From the NCBI GenBank assembly GCA_964458575.1, contig CAYWMD010000030.1:12476-76475 (forward strand): DNA of 64,000 nucleotides, read 5' to 3'. This DNA is from CAYWMD01 sp964458575. GTDB lineage: Bacteria; Verrucomicrobiota; Verrucomicrobiia; Limisphaerales; JADLHS01. The notes beneath the pieces were generated by a model. That model did no database searches and was not told where the DNA came from. It saw nothing but the letters and a program-made list of their open reading frames with translations. Every line of letters begins with the position of its first letter. The stretch's first letter is position 1. The translations under genes were made by a program, and so were the position numbers. Positions 8,446-16,997 of this stretch are shown piece by piece.

Positions 8446-9428
8446 TTGACAGGCTCCTTGAGTTTGAGGGACGGAAACGATTCCCGAGCCAGTTGCCAGA
8501 GCGCATGGGCAAAATTCGTTTCGGCCTGCCAGCCCAGTTGGGTCCGGGCGCGCGCGGCGTCGGCCACCAGATATTTCGGCTCGAACGGCGAATAATCCCG
8601 CGCGCCAAAATCCAGGCGAACGTCCAATCCCAGTTCCGCCACGACGCGTTCCACCAACTGGCGCAACGTCGCGGTGTCGCCTCGGCCCAGATTGAACACC
8701 TCCGGTCCCGCGGATGAATCTTTGCGCAGCGCCGCCAGAACCACCCCCCGGGCAATATCAGCCACCGCACAGTGGTCGCGGCGCTGGTCCCCCGGCGACA
8801 GGGCCAGCCGTTGACCTTCCGCCGCCGCGCGCAGCAGCAAGGGAAACAAGCGCGTCCCCGTGTCGCCCGGACCGGAAAAGGAGAACGGTCGCACAATCGT
8901 CAGGGGCACGCCCCATTCCAACGACGCCGCCCGCAACAAAGTCTCGGCCGCGGCCTTGGCGGCCGCGTAGGGATGTCGCGCGTCCAGCGGATCTTCCTCG
9001 CGCAAAGCCCGGCATTGATCCGCATACACCAGGCCTGTGCTCACAAAAACAAACCGGCAGCCGGCGTGTTGGGCAACCAGCTCGCACAGGCGCACGCCCA
9101 ATTCCACGTTGGTCCGGACCAATTCCTCCCAACCGGGTCGCGGCGTCTGCATGCCCGTGGCCGCGGCATGCACGAATACCGTAGGCCGAAAAGCCTGGAG
9201 CAACCGGTGGATTGAAGGGGTATCGAACAAATCTGCGATTTCGTAGCGCACACCGGAACCCGACACGGGCAAACGATGTTGACGGCGAAGCAGAGCCAGG
9301 GCGTTCATATCGGGCATGGCCGCCAGTTCCGCCAGCACCGCTTGTCCCAGCATGCCCGCGGCGCCCGTCAAAACGACCCGGTGTTGTTCAGCGGAAACGC
9401 CCATGCTGCGGGTCAGGCGGTTGCCCAT
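8436..9428 (-). CDS. NAD-dependent SDR, probable CDP-paratose/abequose synthase
   Basis: A 330-residue extended SDR with TGAAGMLG at the nucleotide loop, STGLVYAD, and the catalytic YAAAK, ending with a substrate domain like dTDP/CDP-sugar reductases. In the CDP-3,6-dideoxyhexose pathway one enzyme must reduce CDP-4-keto-3,6-dideoxyglucose at C4 (Prt/RfbS or Abe). This is the only unassigned SDR in the cluster, so it is the candidate. The start at 9428 overlaps the rfbG end by 16 bases; a second ATG at 9404 would avoid the overlap and also keeps the fold intact. The exact product (paratose or abequose) is inferred, although the neighbouring epimerase favours paratose. Confidence 0.75.
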   Translation of the reverse strand: MGNRLTRSMGVSAEQHRVVLTGAAGMLGQAVLAELAAMPDMNALALLRRQHRLPVSGSGVRYEIADLFDTPSIHRLLQAFRPTVFVHAAATGMQTPRPGWEELVRTNVELGVRLCELVAQHAGCRFVFVSTGLVYADQCRALREEDPLDARHPYAAAKAAAETLLRAASLEWGVPLTIVRPFSFSGPGDTGTRLFPLLLRAAAEGQRLALSPGDQRRDHCAVADIARGVVLAALRKDSSAGPEVFNLGRGDTATLRQLVERVVAELGLDVRLDFGARDYSPFEPKYLVADAARARTQLGWQAETNFAHALWQLARESFPSLKLKEPVKCL

Positions 9429-10561
9429 CGCAAACCGCGACGGCGCGCACTCTCCGTGTAGCTTTCAATCTGCTCCCGGGTCAAACGCTGGAGTTCGGCC
9501 CTGGAAGCAGCCTGGTCCGCGGCGCGATACCAGCGCATCGTCTCGCGCGCGGCGTCCGCAAAACTCCACACCGACAACCAATCGAGCAGCCTGGCGGTTT
9601 TGGCCGTGTCGAGTTGCAGCAAACCGGCTTCATGGACGGCCTTGGCCTCGCGATGTACGACACATCGTCCGGGCCAGTGTTTTAAAATTTCCAGGACCAG
9701 TCGTTGCACGGTCTGTTTCGCGTCGGGTCCCGGACCAAAATTGAACGCCGAGCAAAGCGGGTCGGCCGGCCGGCGTCGCCCGGCCAGTTGCGCACCCAGC
9801 CACAAATAACCGCTCAACGGTTCCAAGACGTGCTGCCAGGGCCGGATCGCACGCGGGTTGCGCACAACAGCAGGACGATTTCGCTGCAACGCCCGCACAC
9901 AATCGGGAATGATCCGGTCGTCTGCCCAGTCGCCGCCGCCAATGACATTTCCCGCCCGGGCGCTGGCAATCCGAAAGGAATGCTCGTGGAGGTAGGAACG
10001 CCGCCACGCCGCGATGGCAATTTCGGCGGCGGCCTTGCTGGAACTGTAGGGGTCGTGGCCGCCCAACGGGTCCGCTTCGGCATAGCCATGGTCCTGCTCG
10101 CGGTTCTCATAGCATTTGTCTGAAGTAACACACACGACGGCGCAGGGTTTGGGAAGTCGCCGGACCGCCTCCAGCAAATGGATCGTCCCCAGCACGTTGG
10201 TGTTCCAGGTCTCCACCGGGCTGCGATACGACTCGCGCACCAGCGGTTGCGCAGCGAGATGAAAAATGAAATCCGGCCTGGCCCGGGCCACGACCGCCGC
10301 CAGCGCCTTTGCATCACGAATGTCGCCAAGCCGGTGCGTGACGCGATGCGCGAGATCCAGTTGATCGAACAGTGCCGGCCGGGTCGGTGGCGGCAGGCTG
10401 AAGCCGGTCACCCGCGCCCCCAGGGCCAGCAACCATTCACACAGCCATGAGCCCTTAAAGCCCGTGTGGCCGGTTAGAAAAACCTGCTTGCCCGCGTAGC
10501 TGCCGCCGAACGGCGTGCGTCCGGCGTGACGGTTCGTTGTTATTTTTTCTTTCAACGACAT
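9413..10561 (-). CDS. rfbG: RfbG, CDP-glucose 4,6-dehydratase
   Basis: RfbG converts CDP-glucose to CDP-4-keto-6-deoxyglucose, the second pathway step. The 382-residue SDR shows TGHTGFKGSWL at the nucleotide site, HLAAQPLVR, the catalytic CVTSDKCYEN, YSSSKAAAE with the active-site Tyr and Lys, and SARAGNVIGGGDWADDRI, which together are specific to CDP-glucose 4,6-dehydratases. The N-terminus carries about 22 extra residues before the first strand, and the methionine at 10561 is the only good start. It lies 13 bp downstream of rfbF on the same strand. Confidence 0.95.
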   Translation of the reverse strand: MSLKEKITTNRHAGRTPFGGSYAGKQVFLTGHTGFKGSWLCEWLLALGARVTGFSLPPPTRPALFDQLDLAHRVTHRLGDIRDAKALAAVVARARPDFIFHLAAQPLVRESYRSPVETWNTNVLGTIHLLEAVRRLPKPCAVVCVTSDKCYENREQDHGYAEADPLGGHDPYSSSKAAAEIAIAAWRRSYLHEHSFRIASARAGNVIGGGDWADDRIIPDCVRALQRNRPAVVRNPRAIRPWQHVLEPLSGYLWLGAQLAGRRRPADPLCSAFNFGPGPDAKQTVQRLVLEILKHWPGRCVVHREAKAVHEAGLLQLDTAKTARLLDWLSVWSFADAARETMRWYRAADQAASRAELQRLTREQIESYTESARRRGLRWATA

Positions 10562-10574
10562 GAGCCAATGCGAG

Positions 10575-11357
10575 TTACCAGACTTTCCAAGGCGCCTTGT
10601 TCTCGTTCCACAGCTTGTTCAGGTAGAGAAAGTCCTGGTAGGTGTCCATGGGCTGCCAGAAACCTTCGTGGCGATAGGAGTGCAACTGCGCGGCGCGGAC
10701 CAGTTTGCTGATCGGCTCGCGCTCGAACATGACGTTGTCAGCGTCCGGCAGATACTCGAACAAGCGATGTTCGCAAACCATGAAGCCGCCGTTGACATAC
10801 GCGCTTTCCATCGCCGGCTTTTCATCGAACTCATGAATCGTCCCCTGGGGCTCAATCACCAGCGCACCAAAACGGCCGGACGGATGCACGGCGGAAATCG
10901 TGCAGACCTTCTTCCCCCGCTGGTGTTCCTTGATCGAAGCCGTGATATCAATGTTTGCCAGTCCGTCGCCATACGTGCAAAGAAAGGGTTCGGCCTCGGG
11001 CACGTAGCGTTGCACCAGTTTCAACCGGCGACCCGTCATGGAATCCATTCCCGTGTCGGCCAGCGTCACAACCCAGTCCTCCTCCGAGTGCCGATCGTGA
11101 AATTTCATTTTTGGTTCACGTCCGAGGGTCAGGGAAACATCGCACGTCTGCCAAAGGTAGTTGCGGAAATAATCCTTGATCATTTCACCCTTGTAACCCA
11201 GGCACAGAATGAACTCCTTGTGCCCATAATGGGCGTAATACTTCATGATGTGCCAAAGGATCGGCCGGTCACCGATCGGCACCATCGGCTTCGGTCGAAA
11301 CTCGGTTTCTTCCCGCAAACGCGTTCCCCGGCCGCCGCACAGTATGACCACTTTCAT
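10575..11357 (-). CDS. rfbF: RfbF, glucose-1-phosphate cytidylyltransferase
   Basis: RfbF makes CDP-glucose from glucose-1-phosphate and CTP and opens the dideoxysugar pathway. The 260-residue product starts MKVVILCGGRGTRL and then has FRPKPMVPIGDRPILWHIM, both diagnostic of the enzyme; TYGDGLANID carries the metal-binding aspartate and GFWQPMDT is the conserved C-terminal motif. The open frame extends 104 codons upstream but that part is unrelated to the family, so the ATG at 11357 is used. The order rfbF-rfbG-SDR-GT2-rfbE-rfbH on one strand with tight or overlapping junctions indicates one operon. Confidence 0.95.
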   Translation of the reverse strand: MKVVILCGGRGTRLREETEFRPKPMVPIGDRPILWHIMKYYAHYGHKEFILCLGYKGEMIKDYFRNYLWQTCDVSLTLGREPKMKFHDRHSEEDWVVTLADTGMDSMTGRRLKLVQRYVPEAEPFLCTYGDGLANIDITASIKEHQRGKKVCTISAVHPSGRFGALVIEPQGTIHEFDEKPAMESAYVNGGFMVCEHRLFEYLPDADNVMFEREPISKLVRAAQLHSYRHEGFWQPMDTYQDFLYLNKLWNENKAPWKVW

Positions 11358-11434
11358 AAAGGTGTTCGCGACCCGCTGCGGGTCTGGCTTTCGTCGGGCC
11401 AGGCTTCCAAGCCGTCGCCCTTCGTCGGTCCGCA

Positions 11435-13819
11435 TCAGACTACTTTCCGGACGCTTTGAAACCAAGGCCGGATTGCCACCATGAGAAATCCCAGGAAACC
11501 CAGCCAGGCGGCCAGAGAAACCCATTTGCCCGCGACAAATCCCGCCGGCATGTATTCGACCCGGAGCCGGTGTCTGCCCGCGGCCAGCGGAATCGCACGC
11601 AGACCATAGTTGGCCGGCATGACGCGATATTCCGTTTGCGCCGCGCCCGGCAATCCCCGGGCCCGCCAACCGCGACTGTAACCGTCCGTGATCAACAGGA
11701 TCGCCGGCGAAGGCAGGCTCGCCTCGATGGTCAGATGATCAGTGGATGAATCCACCACTCGCGCCGTCCCCTGCCCGGACGTGGACGCGGGCGCCGGCTC
11801 GGGTTTGCTTTCGAGAACCACTTCTTCGCGAGGATTGAATGACGCCTGATCCATGGCGCGGAAAATGTCATTGCGGTTGGTCAGAACCCGGAAGCGTTGC
11901 ACCAATTGCAAATGCGGCAGCGGATCGGGCGCGTCCATCTGCCGCACCTCGCCGTTCTGGCCCGGGATGAAAACCTCGCGGCAACGCAGCATCGCATACC
12001 AGCGGTGACCACGCCGAAACGGGATATACTGCGTCGCTTCGTCCGGGTTCAAGCCCTGGGTAAACGCCATGAACTGCGCGTAACGCAACGGCACGCCGGG
12101 ATCGTAACCCCACATATCCAGCGCTCCGGTGCTCATCGCGCTGTTCGGATTGATCAGGTTCATGATGCGATAGTCGCCGGGATGCTCAGCCAGAAAGTTC
12201 TTTACCGCTGGCGAGTCCACGGAGTTCAAATCAAATGTGTCGAGCGACCCGCGCGCGAAAACAAACAGTTCGAGCACCGCCAACCCCACCAATCCCGGCG
12301 CAAGCCAAGGCGAACCGCGACCCGCATACAGCAGGAACGCGGTCAACAGAAACGTCCCCGCCGCGACGAACACGGTGTCGGACGCATGGCGGCCGGCCTG
12401 CAACTGAAAAACCGCATCCTCGTACGCTTTTGGTGACAAATAGCTTTCCGGTCCGGCGAACCGGGCGATGGTTCGCTTCCACGTCGAGTCCGGCCGGCTA
12501 TCGGCGGCAGAGGTGCGCACCCACAATCCAACGAGGACGAGACTCACGCCCACCACCAGGGGCAGCGCCATCAACCATCGCGGAACTTGACGCGCGCTCA
12601 ACAACCGGTCCAGGCCGATGCCTGCAAGCAACGCTAGAAAGAGCGACAAGAGAAAAATAAACTTGGAGCTGCCGCGGAATTTGTCGAAACCCGGAACGAC
12701 GTTGTAAAGCACTTTGAACAAAGGAGTGTGCGCCCCGAGCGCCAGCACGAACAAAATCGCCGCCATGGTAATCGAGAATCTTCGTGTCTTACGATCCCCC
12801 GTGACCGCGCCGAAAATCGCCAACGCCAATCCTGTGATGCTCACAAACAGGGACATCTCCCACAAATAGCAACGCCCCCAATACGGCACGCCCGTCAAAC
12901 CGCCAAATACGGTCGGCGTCACCAACGTGAGCAGATTCTCGGGCGGGAAAGAAAACATCGCCGCGAACTGAAACGACGTGCCAAGGCTGCGCACGCTTTC
13001 TCGCGCTTCAGTTATTCCGGTGAGCAGTTGCACCGCGCTCAGAGCGGCACCGCCGCCATACATCGCCGCCAGACCGGCGACGATTTTGAGCCGATGATCC
13101 GCCTTGAGCAGGCACAGTCCCGAATAAATTGCCGCGGCCACGGCGGTGTAAAAAACATATTGCGGATGTCCCGCCAACACCTGCATGGCCACGGCAAACA
13201 TTCCCGCCAGACAAGACCCAACCGATGGTTTTGCAAACAACCGGTCAATCGCCAGGAACAACAGCGGCGCCCAAACCATCGTGCACAAATTCGGCAGGTG
13301 ACCGGCAAAAATGTGCGGAAAGTGCGCGCCACAGAACATGAAGATCGCCCCGGACAAAAAGGCCGCGAGCGGACGCAAACCCCGGTTGGCCGCCCAGCCA
13401 TAGGTGAACGCCCCCGCCAGAAAAACATGTAGCGCGATGCTGAAGTTGACGGCCTTCGCCAACGGCAGAACCAGAAACAGGACGTTCGGCGGATACAGCA
13501 ACGCGGATTGGAAACCGCCGAAAAAAGGCGCGCCCGAAAACAGGTGAGGATTCCACAAAGCCAGGTTGCCCCGCCGAAGTTCGTCGAACCCAAAGGTCCG
13601 CCAATGAACAAATTGCTGGCTCAGGTCCGTATCACGGTTGGAAAGAACGACTGGCTGCGTCGTAAACAGCACGTCCGCGAACATGGCCAGCGTCAGCGCC
13701 GCCAGTCCCAGAAGCGCCATCCGGTGCTTCGCAAGGAGGAAGTTGCACTGCCCGTCTTCGGGTCCGGCCATTTCGCTTTTTGCCATCACCACACAAACTG
13801 AATTTAAGCCTTCAGGCAT
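11435..13819 (-). CDS. YfhO-like large integral membrane protein
   Basis: A protein of about 794 residues with around a dozen membrane segments in its first two thirds and a large soluble C-terminal region with one last membrane helix near the end. Membrane-edge motifs such as DTDLSQQFVHWR, WNPHLFSGAPFFGG and AGHPQYVFYT match the bacterial YfhO family, which is linked to glycosylation of surface polymers such as teichoic acids in Firmicutes. The start is ambiguous: ATG at 13870 overlaps the previous gene by 59 bases, ATG at 13819 overlaps by 8 (chosen), and ATGs at 13786 and 13771 do not overlap. It sits between the GT9 and rfbF genes, so a role in modifying the same surface glycan is likely. 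Confidence 0.8.
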   Translation of the reverse strand: MPEGLNSVCVVMAKSEMAGPEDGQCNFLLAKHRMALLGLAALTLAMFADVLFTTQPVVLSNRDTDLSQQFVHWRTFGFDELRRGNLALWNPHLFSGAPFFGGFQSALLYPPNVLFLVLPLAKAVNFSIALHVFLAGAFTYGWAANRGLRPLAAFLSGAIFMFCGAHFPHIFAGHLPNLCTMVWAPLLFLAIDRLFAKPSVGSCLAGMFAVAMQVLAGHPQYVFYTAVAAAIYSGLCLLKADHRLKIVAGLAAMYGGGAALSAVQLLTGITEARESVRSLGTSFQFAAMFSFPPENLLTLVTPTVFGGLTGVPYWGRCYLWEMSLFVSITGLALAIFGAVTGDRKTRRFSITMAAILFVLALGAHTPLFKVLYNVVPGFDKFRGSSKFIFLLSLFLALLAGIGLDRLLSARQVPRWLMALPLVVGVSLVLVGLWVRTSAADSRPDSTWKRTIARFAGPESYLSPKAYEDAVFQLQAGRHASDTVFVAAGTFLLTAFLLYAGRGSPWLAPGLVGLAVLELFVFARGSLDTFDLNSVDSPAVKNFLAEHPGDYRIMNLINPNSAMSTGALDMWGYDPGVPLRYAQFMAFTQGLNPDEATQYIPFRRGHRWYAMLRCREVFIPGQNGEVRQMDAPDPLPHLQLVQRFRVLTNRNDIFRAMDQASFNPREEVVLESKPEPAPASTSGQGTARVVDSSTDHLTIEASLPSPAILLITDGYSRGWRARGLPGAAQTEYRVMPANYGLRAIPLAAGRHRLRVEYMPAGFVAGKWVSLAAWLGFLGFLMVAIRPWFQSVRKVV

Positions 13820-15047
13820 TGCGTCCGGCGGGCGCGTTTCGCCGCTCATACACCCGGCACACTTCCGCAAACACCTGCTCCACGGTGATGAGCTGCATGC
13901 AAACGTTGTTGCGGCAGGACGATTGCCGGTTGTTGTACGCGTTCACACACGGACTGCAAACGATGCCGGCCCACAGCACGGAATTCCGCGGGGTGCGGGC
14001 GGCAAACAGTTTCGGTGTTTCGGGGCCAAACAAGGTCACCACGTTGATCGGCGTGAGGGTCGCGAAGTGCGCCGGACCGCTGTCATTGGTCACCAGCACG
14101 TCGGCCAGCGTGTAAAGCACGAGCAATTGCCGCAGCGTCGTCCGGCCGGCGAACGATACGCACCGCTCCGAGCCGACCTGCCGGACCAGTTCCGTCGTCG
14201 CCGCCGCTTCGCCCGGTGCGCCGGTCATGCCGATGCGCACCTGCGGATACGCAGCCAATAAACGGCGGGCCAGTTCCACATACCGCTCGCTCGGCCAGCG
14301 CCGCAAGGGCAGCAGATCGCTCGCATTCGGATTCAGCAGGATCAATCCCGCTTCCGTCCCGCTGCCTGCCGTCTTCACCAGTTCCCGAACCTGCTCAACC
14401 TCGTTCGCCGTGGGCGCGAATTGCGGTGACTCTGTTGTTGCGGCCGGACGGTAGTCAAAAGCGGGCAGCAAATCCGCCGGCCGCCGCACGGCTTCGACCA
14501 GCGACAAAAATGTTTCGCTGGTGTGCCAGTGCGGATTGTACAGCAGCCGGTGGGTCATCAAATCCCCCCGATAAGGACCGTCCCCCTGGAACGAGTGAAA
14601 TCCCGCGCGCCGCCGCGCGCCGCTCAAAAACGTCAGGGCCGCCGAGCCGCGCGAAAAAAATTCCAGGTCAACCGCAGCCTCCAACTTGAGCCCACGCAAC
14701 CGCCGGATTGCCCTCAGCGCGCTGACCATCAGCCCCGGAAGACTCCGGAACGAAATCGTGATGACATTCGGTTCGGGAATGATGCCCAGGACATCCAGGA
14801 TGAAACGGTTCTCGTCCAGCGCGATGAAATAGACATTTTCGCGCCCGGCGATTTCAACCGCCCGCCGCAAGGCAGCCTGGGCCAGCACCGTCGAGCCTTG
14901 CTCCGCCAGCTTGACGAACAGGATGCGGCGCGGCGGCTGCGAACCGTCCGGCGTGGAGCGGCCAAAAACGGCGCGGAGGACCGACAACAGGAAACAAAGC
15001 GGCACCCCCAGCCATTGATCGGCTCGTTGCAAAGCTTTGACGTTCAT
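13812..15047 (-). CDS. Glycosyltransferase family 9 (heptosyltransferase-like)
   Basis: A 411-residue GT-B enzyme related to the ADP-heptose:LPS heptosyltransferases. RILFVKLAEQGSTVLAQ forms the N-terminal acceptor fold. The donor half has ILLNPNASDLLPLRRWP (the conserved NP..S...RRWP motif), VLVTNDSGPAHFA and NVVTLFGPETP. A cysteine-bearing C-terminal segment (CSPCVNAYNNR, CRNNVC) is also typical of one GT9 subgroup. It is the first gene of the minus-strand glycan block; its stop overlaps the proposed YfhO start by eight bases. It acts on the cytoplasmic side during lipid A-core or related glycan assembly. The sugar donor is not certain. Confidence 0.87.
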   Translation of the reverse strand: MNVKALQRADQWLGVPLCFLLSVLRAVFGRSTPDGSQPPRRILFVKLAEQGSTVLAQAALRRAVEIAGRENVYFIALDENRFILDVLGIIPEPNVITISFRSLPGLMVSALRAIRRLRGLKLEAAVDLEFFSRGSAALTFLSGARRRAGFHSFQGDGPYRGDLMTHRLLYNPHWHTSETFLSLVEAVRRPADLLPAFDYRPAATTESPQFAPTANEVEQVRELVKTAGSGTEAGLILLNPNASDLLPLRRWPSERYVELARRLLAAYPQVRIGMTGAPGEAAATTELVRQVGSERCVSFAGRTTLRQLLVLYTLADVLVTNDSGPAHFATLTPINVVTLFGPETPKLFAARTPRNSVLWAGIVCSPCVNAYNNRQSSCRNNVCMQLITVEQVFAEVCRVYERRNAPAGRNA

Positions 15048-15383
15048 GCGGCAAAAAATCGGTTGCCCGGGGCACAGTTTTTGAAAACTGCGCCAGACTG
15101 TGCGGGTTCAAAGGGGAAGATTCAAGCGCCTTCCTGCGCCGTAATTCGCCGGAATGGCCGCTCGACGTGGCGAGGGTTGGCGCGCCAGCGCGAGTAGAGA
15201 GCGATTCCACCTGGTCGCGACTCTTCTGTTTTGGCAGCGAGTCGCCTGTTCCGCTGCCTGGCCCTGACTGGTCAACCGGAAGATGGCTTGCAAAGCCGAA
15301 GAGTGGATTTGAAGGCCGGCCCAACCCCGGTCGCCCGATTCGCTCGAGTTGACGATACGCCCGCCCCATCGAAGCGCCGCAGT
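15048..15383. other. Intergenic stretch without a recognisable gene
   Basis: These 336 bases separate the GT9 gene from the 3' end of the 276-residue secreted protein gene, both on the minus strand. No frame here looks coding. The segment includes the short palindrome GGCGCGCC near 15180 and GC-rich sequence of the kind seen in dispersed repeats. The promoter of the GT9/dideoxysugar block should lie here on the minus strand, but no clear -35/-10 pair was identified. Confidence 0.5.
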
Positions 15384-16214
15384 TTACAGGGGCAGGGAAA
15401 TTCCCGCGAACACGACCGGGCTGCTTTTGACCTCGAAACCGAGATGCATGATGCCGCCCTGCTTGAAGGCTTTCGAACACTTTACCACGAACCGGGCCTC
15501 GTCTTCGTGCCGGCCAAACTGATAGGACGTGCCGGCATCCAAAGCGAACCCCTGGCCCACCGGCAGGGACACCGCGACATCAAACCGGTGATCCGTCAGG
15601 TCCTGGAAATAGTAACGCACGTGGCCCAGCAGAATCAGCCGGTCTTCCTCCTGGAAACGTACGCCAAGAAACGTGTAAGGGTTGGTTCGAAACGGCCGGA
15701 TGCCGTAACTCACCACCCGCTTTTGTGCCAAGTCCTGCCACCAACGCCGTTCGGCCGGCCGGTAGCCGGGATTCAGCGGTTGGACGGCCTCCTCTTCCAC
15801 CGCATCCACCGAATTCAGGAAGAGATCGGCCAACGCGTCCTGTCGCCCCTCCAGCCAGTTGGCGATGGGCATGACCACGGACGCGTCGCGGAAGCTGTAT
15901 TGGAGCGATTTCGTCAAGGCATGCTTCATCTTCCGGTTGCTGCGGTCCACGACTTGATGCCAGCTCTCGCTCGCCTGATTCATCTGCCAGCCCATGACCT
16001 TGAGCGGATGCAGGCTGTCCGTGAAAACCTGGGCCGACCGGTTATCGAAGGCTTGTTGGAAATGCTCCCAAAATCCCGATGGCTCCCGGTTTCCGTCCCC
16101 CTCGACCTCGGGCAAAGGTTTGAGGTATTCGAGGCTCAACTCCTCGGTTGCACCCAAGGCACCGCACAACGCTGTTATCGCCACGCACGCCCAGAGCCGG
16201 CTCGCAACGTTCAC
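15384..16214 (-). CDS. Secreted protein of unknown function
   Basis: The 276-residue product begins with a signal peptide (MNVASRLWACVAITALCGALGA, likely cleaved near residue 22). The remainder has no family I can name. Its last third (from YGIRPFRTNPY on) has alternating polar/apolar residues and could form outer-membrane strands, ending in aromatic-poor LPL. The start is GTG at 16214, supported by AAGGA about eight bases upstream. It stands alone on the minus strand between two polysaccharide blocks, so a role in the envelope is a reasonable but unproven guess. Confidence 0.65.
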   Translation of the reverse strand: MNVASRLWACVAITALCGALGATEELSLEYLKPLPEVEGDGNREPSGFWEHFQQAFDNRSAQVFTDSLHPLKVMGWQMNQASESWHQVVDRSNRKMKHALTKSLQYSFRDASVVMPIANWLEGRQDALADLFLNSVDAVEEEAVQPLNPGYRPAERRWWQDLAQKRVVSYGIRPFRTNPYTFLGVRFQEEDRLILLGHVRYYFQDLTDHRFDVAVSLPVGQGFALDAGTSYQFGRHEDEARFVVKCSKAFKQGGIMHLGFEVKSSPVVFAGISLPL

Positions 16215-16997
16215 AAAGCATTCCTTGGGTGAAGGGTGAAACGGTTTCGATCGGAGTTCGCTTCCGAGTTCTGGGACACAACTGCTCCGCTGCTAGAATT
16301 CCCGCCTGGGTGTGGAATCTCCGCTCTGGTTGAACATCTCCTTCTCTCCCATGCTTGAAGCGTGATCATCCTCGCACCTTCGACTGCCGCCATCGAAAGC
16401 ATTGCGGGTGCCGGGAGTAATTCACCCGGTTAGCTGGGAATATCCCGAATGGCGGGACATCAGCAATTCCGCCTGAGCCGGCTCTGGCGACCTTGGATAA
16501 CTCCCGAAACGCGCGGGGTTGTTGACCTCCAAAGCCGGGTTCCGGCAAATGCACTGTATGATTCAGCGACCGCCTGTCCCAATTGGAGAATCGGCATCCT
16601 GCCCGGATTGCCGGGCAACCGCCGCAGCTTCCCATTCCAAGCCCGGCAGCAGCGGCCGGCCCAATCTGTGGCGAAACCATCGCCACTTCGATCGTGGGCT
16701 CGGGGCGGCGCACTACCAAAGAGGACGCCTTGCCTCTCCCCGCTTCGTGAGTTGCGTTTGACTCAACTGAGTGACAGGCCACCTTCCGTTTGAACAGCAC
16801 TCCCGCTGTTTACGCAAAAGAGCCAAGGCCGCCCCGCACGAGTTCAAACCGTACTTTTACGGTAACCGTAGCGCGCCGGTTTTTGAAGCCGCTTGCAAAG
16901 TTACGCTGGAAGTTTGCTATTGCCCTGCGTCCGGAGAAGTTCTAACCTAAATCCTCGGCTGGGTGGATAACCGAAGACTCCAAATGAACGGCCATTG
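16215..16997. other. Long intergenic region between divergent genes, with a hairpin
   Basis: About 780 bases between a minus-strand gene and the WecA-like plus-strand gene. The frames of 100-140 codons on each strand have low-complexity Arg/Pro/Ala-rich translations and match nothing I know. A perfect 7-bp stem with a 4-base loop lies at 16600-16617 (TGCCCGG/CCGGGCA), and a small palindrome ACGGTAACCGT at 16859-16869. Promoters for both flanking genes should be here. A weak candidate for the plus-strand gene is TTGCAA at 16893 with GCTATT 17 bases later. Confidence 0.45.

Noticed and set aside
16366..16800. Overlapping frames of 110-145 codons on both strands of the long intergenic region
   Set aside because: Neither has a ribosome site, a motif or natural amino-acid composition.
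16859..16875. An RfaH ops-like element near ACGGTAACCGTAGCGCG upstream of the WecA-like gene
   Set aside because: The match to GGCGGTAGC is poor and the recognition sequence of this NusG paralogue is unknown.
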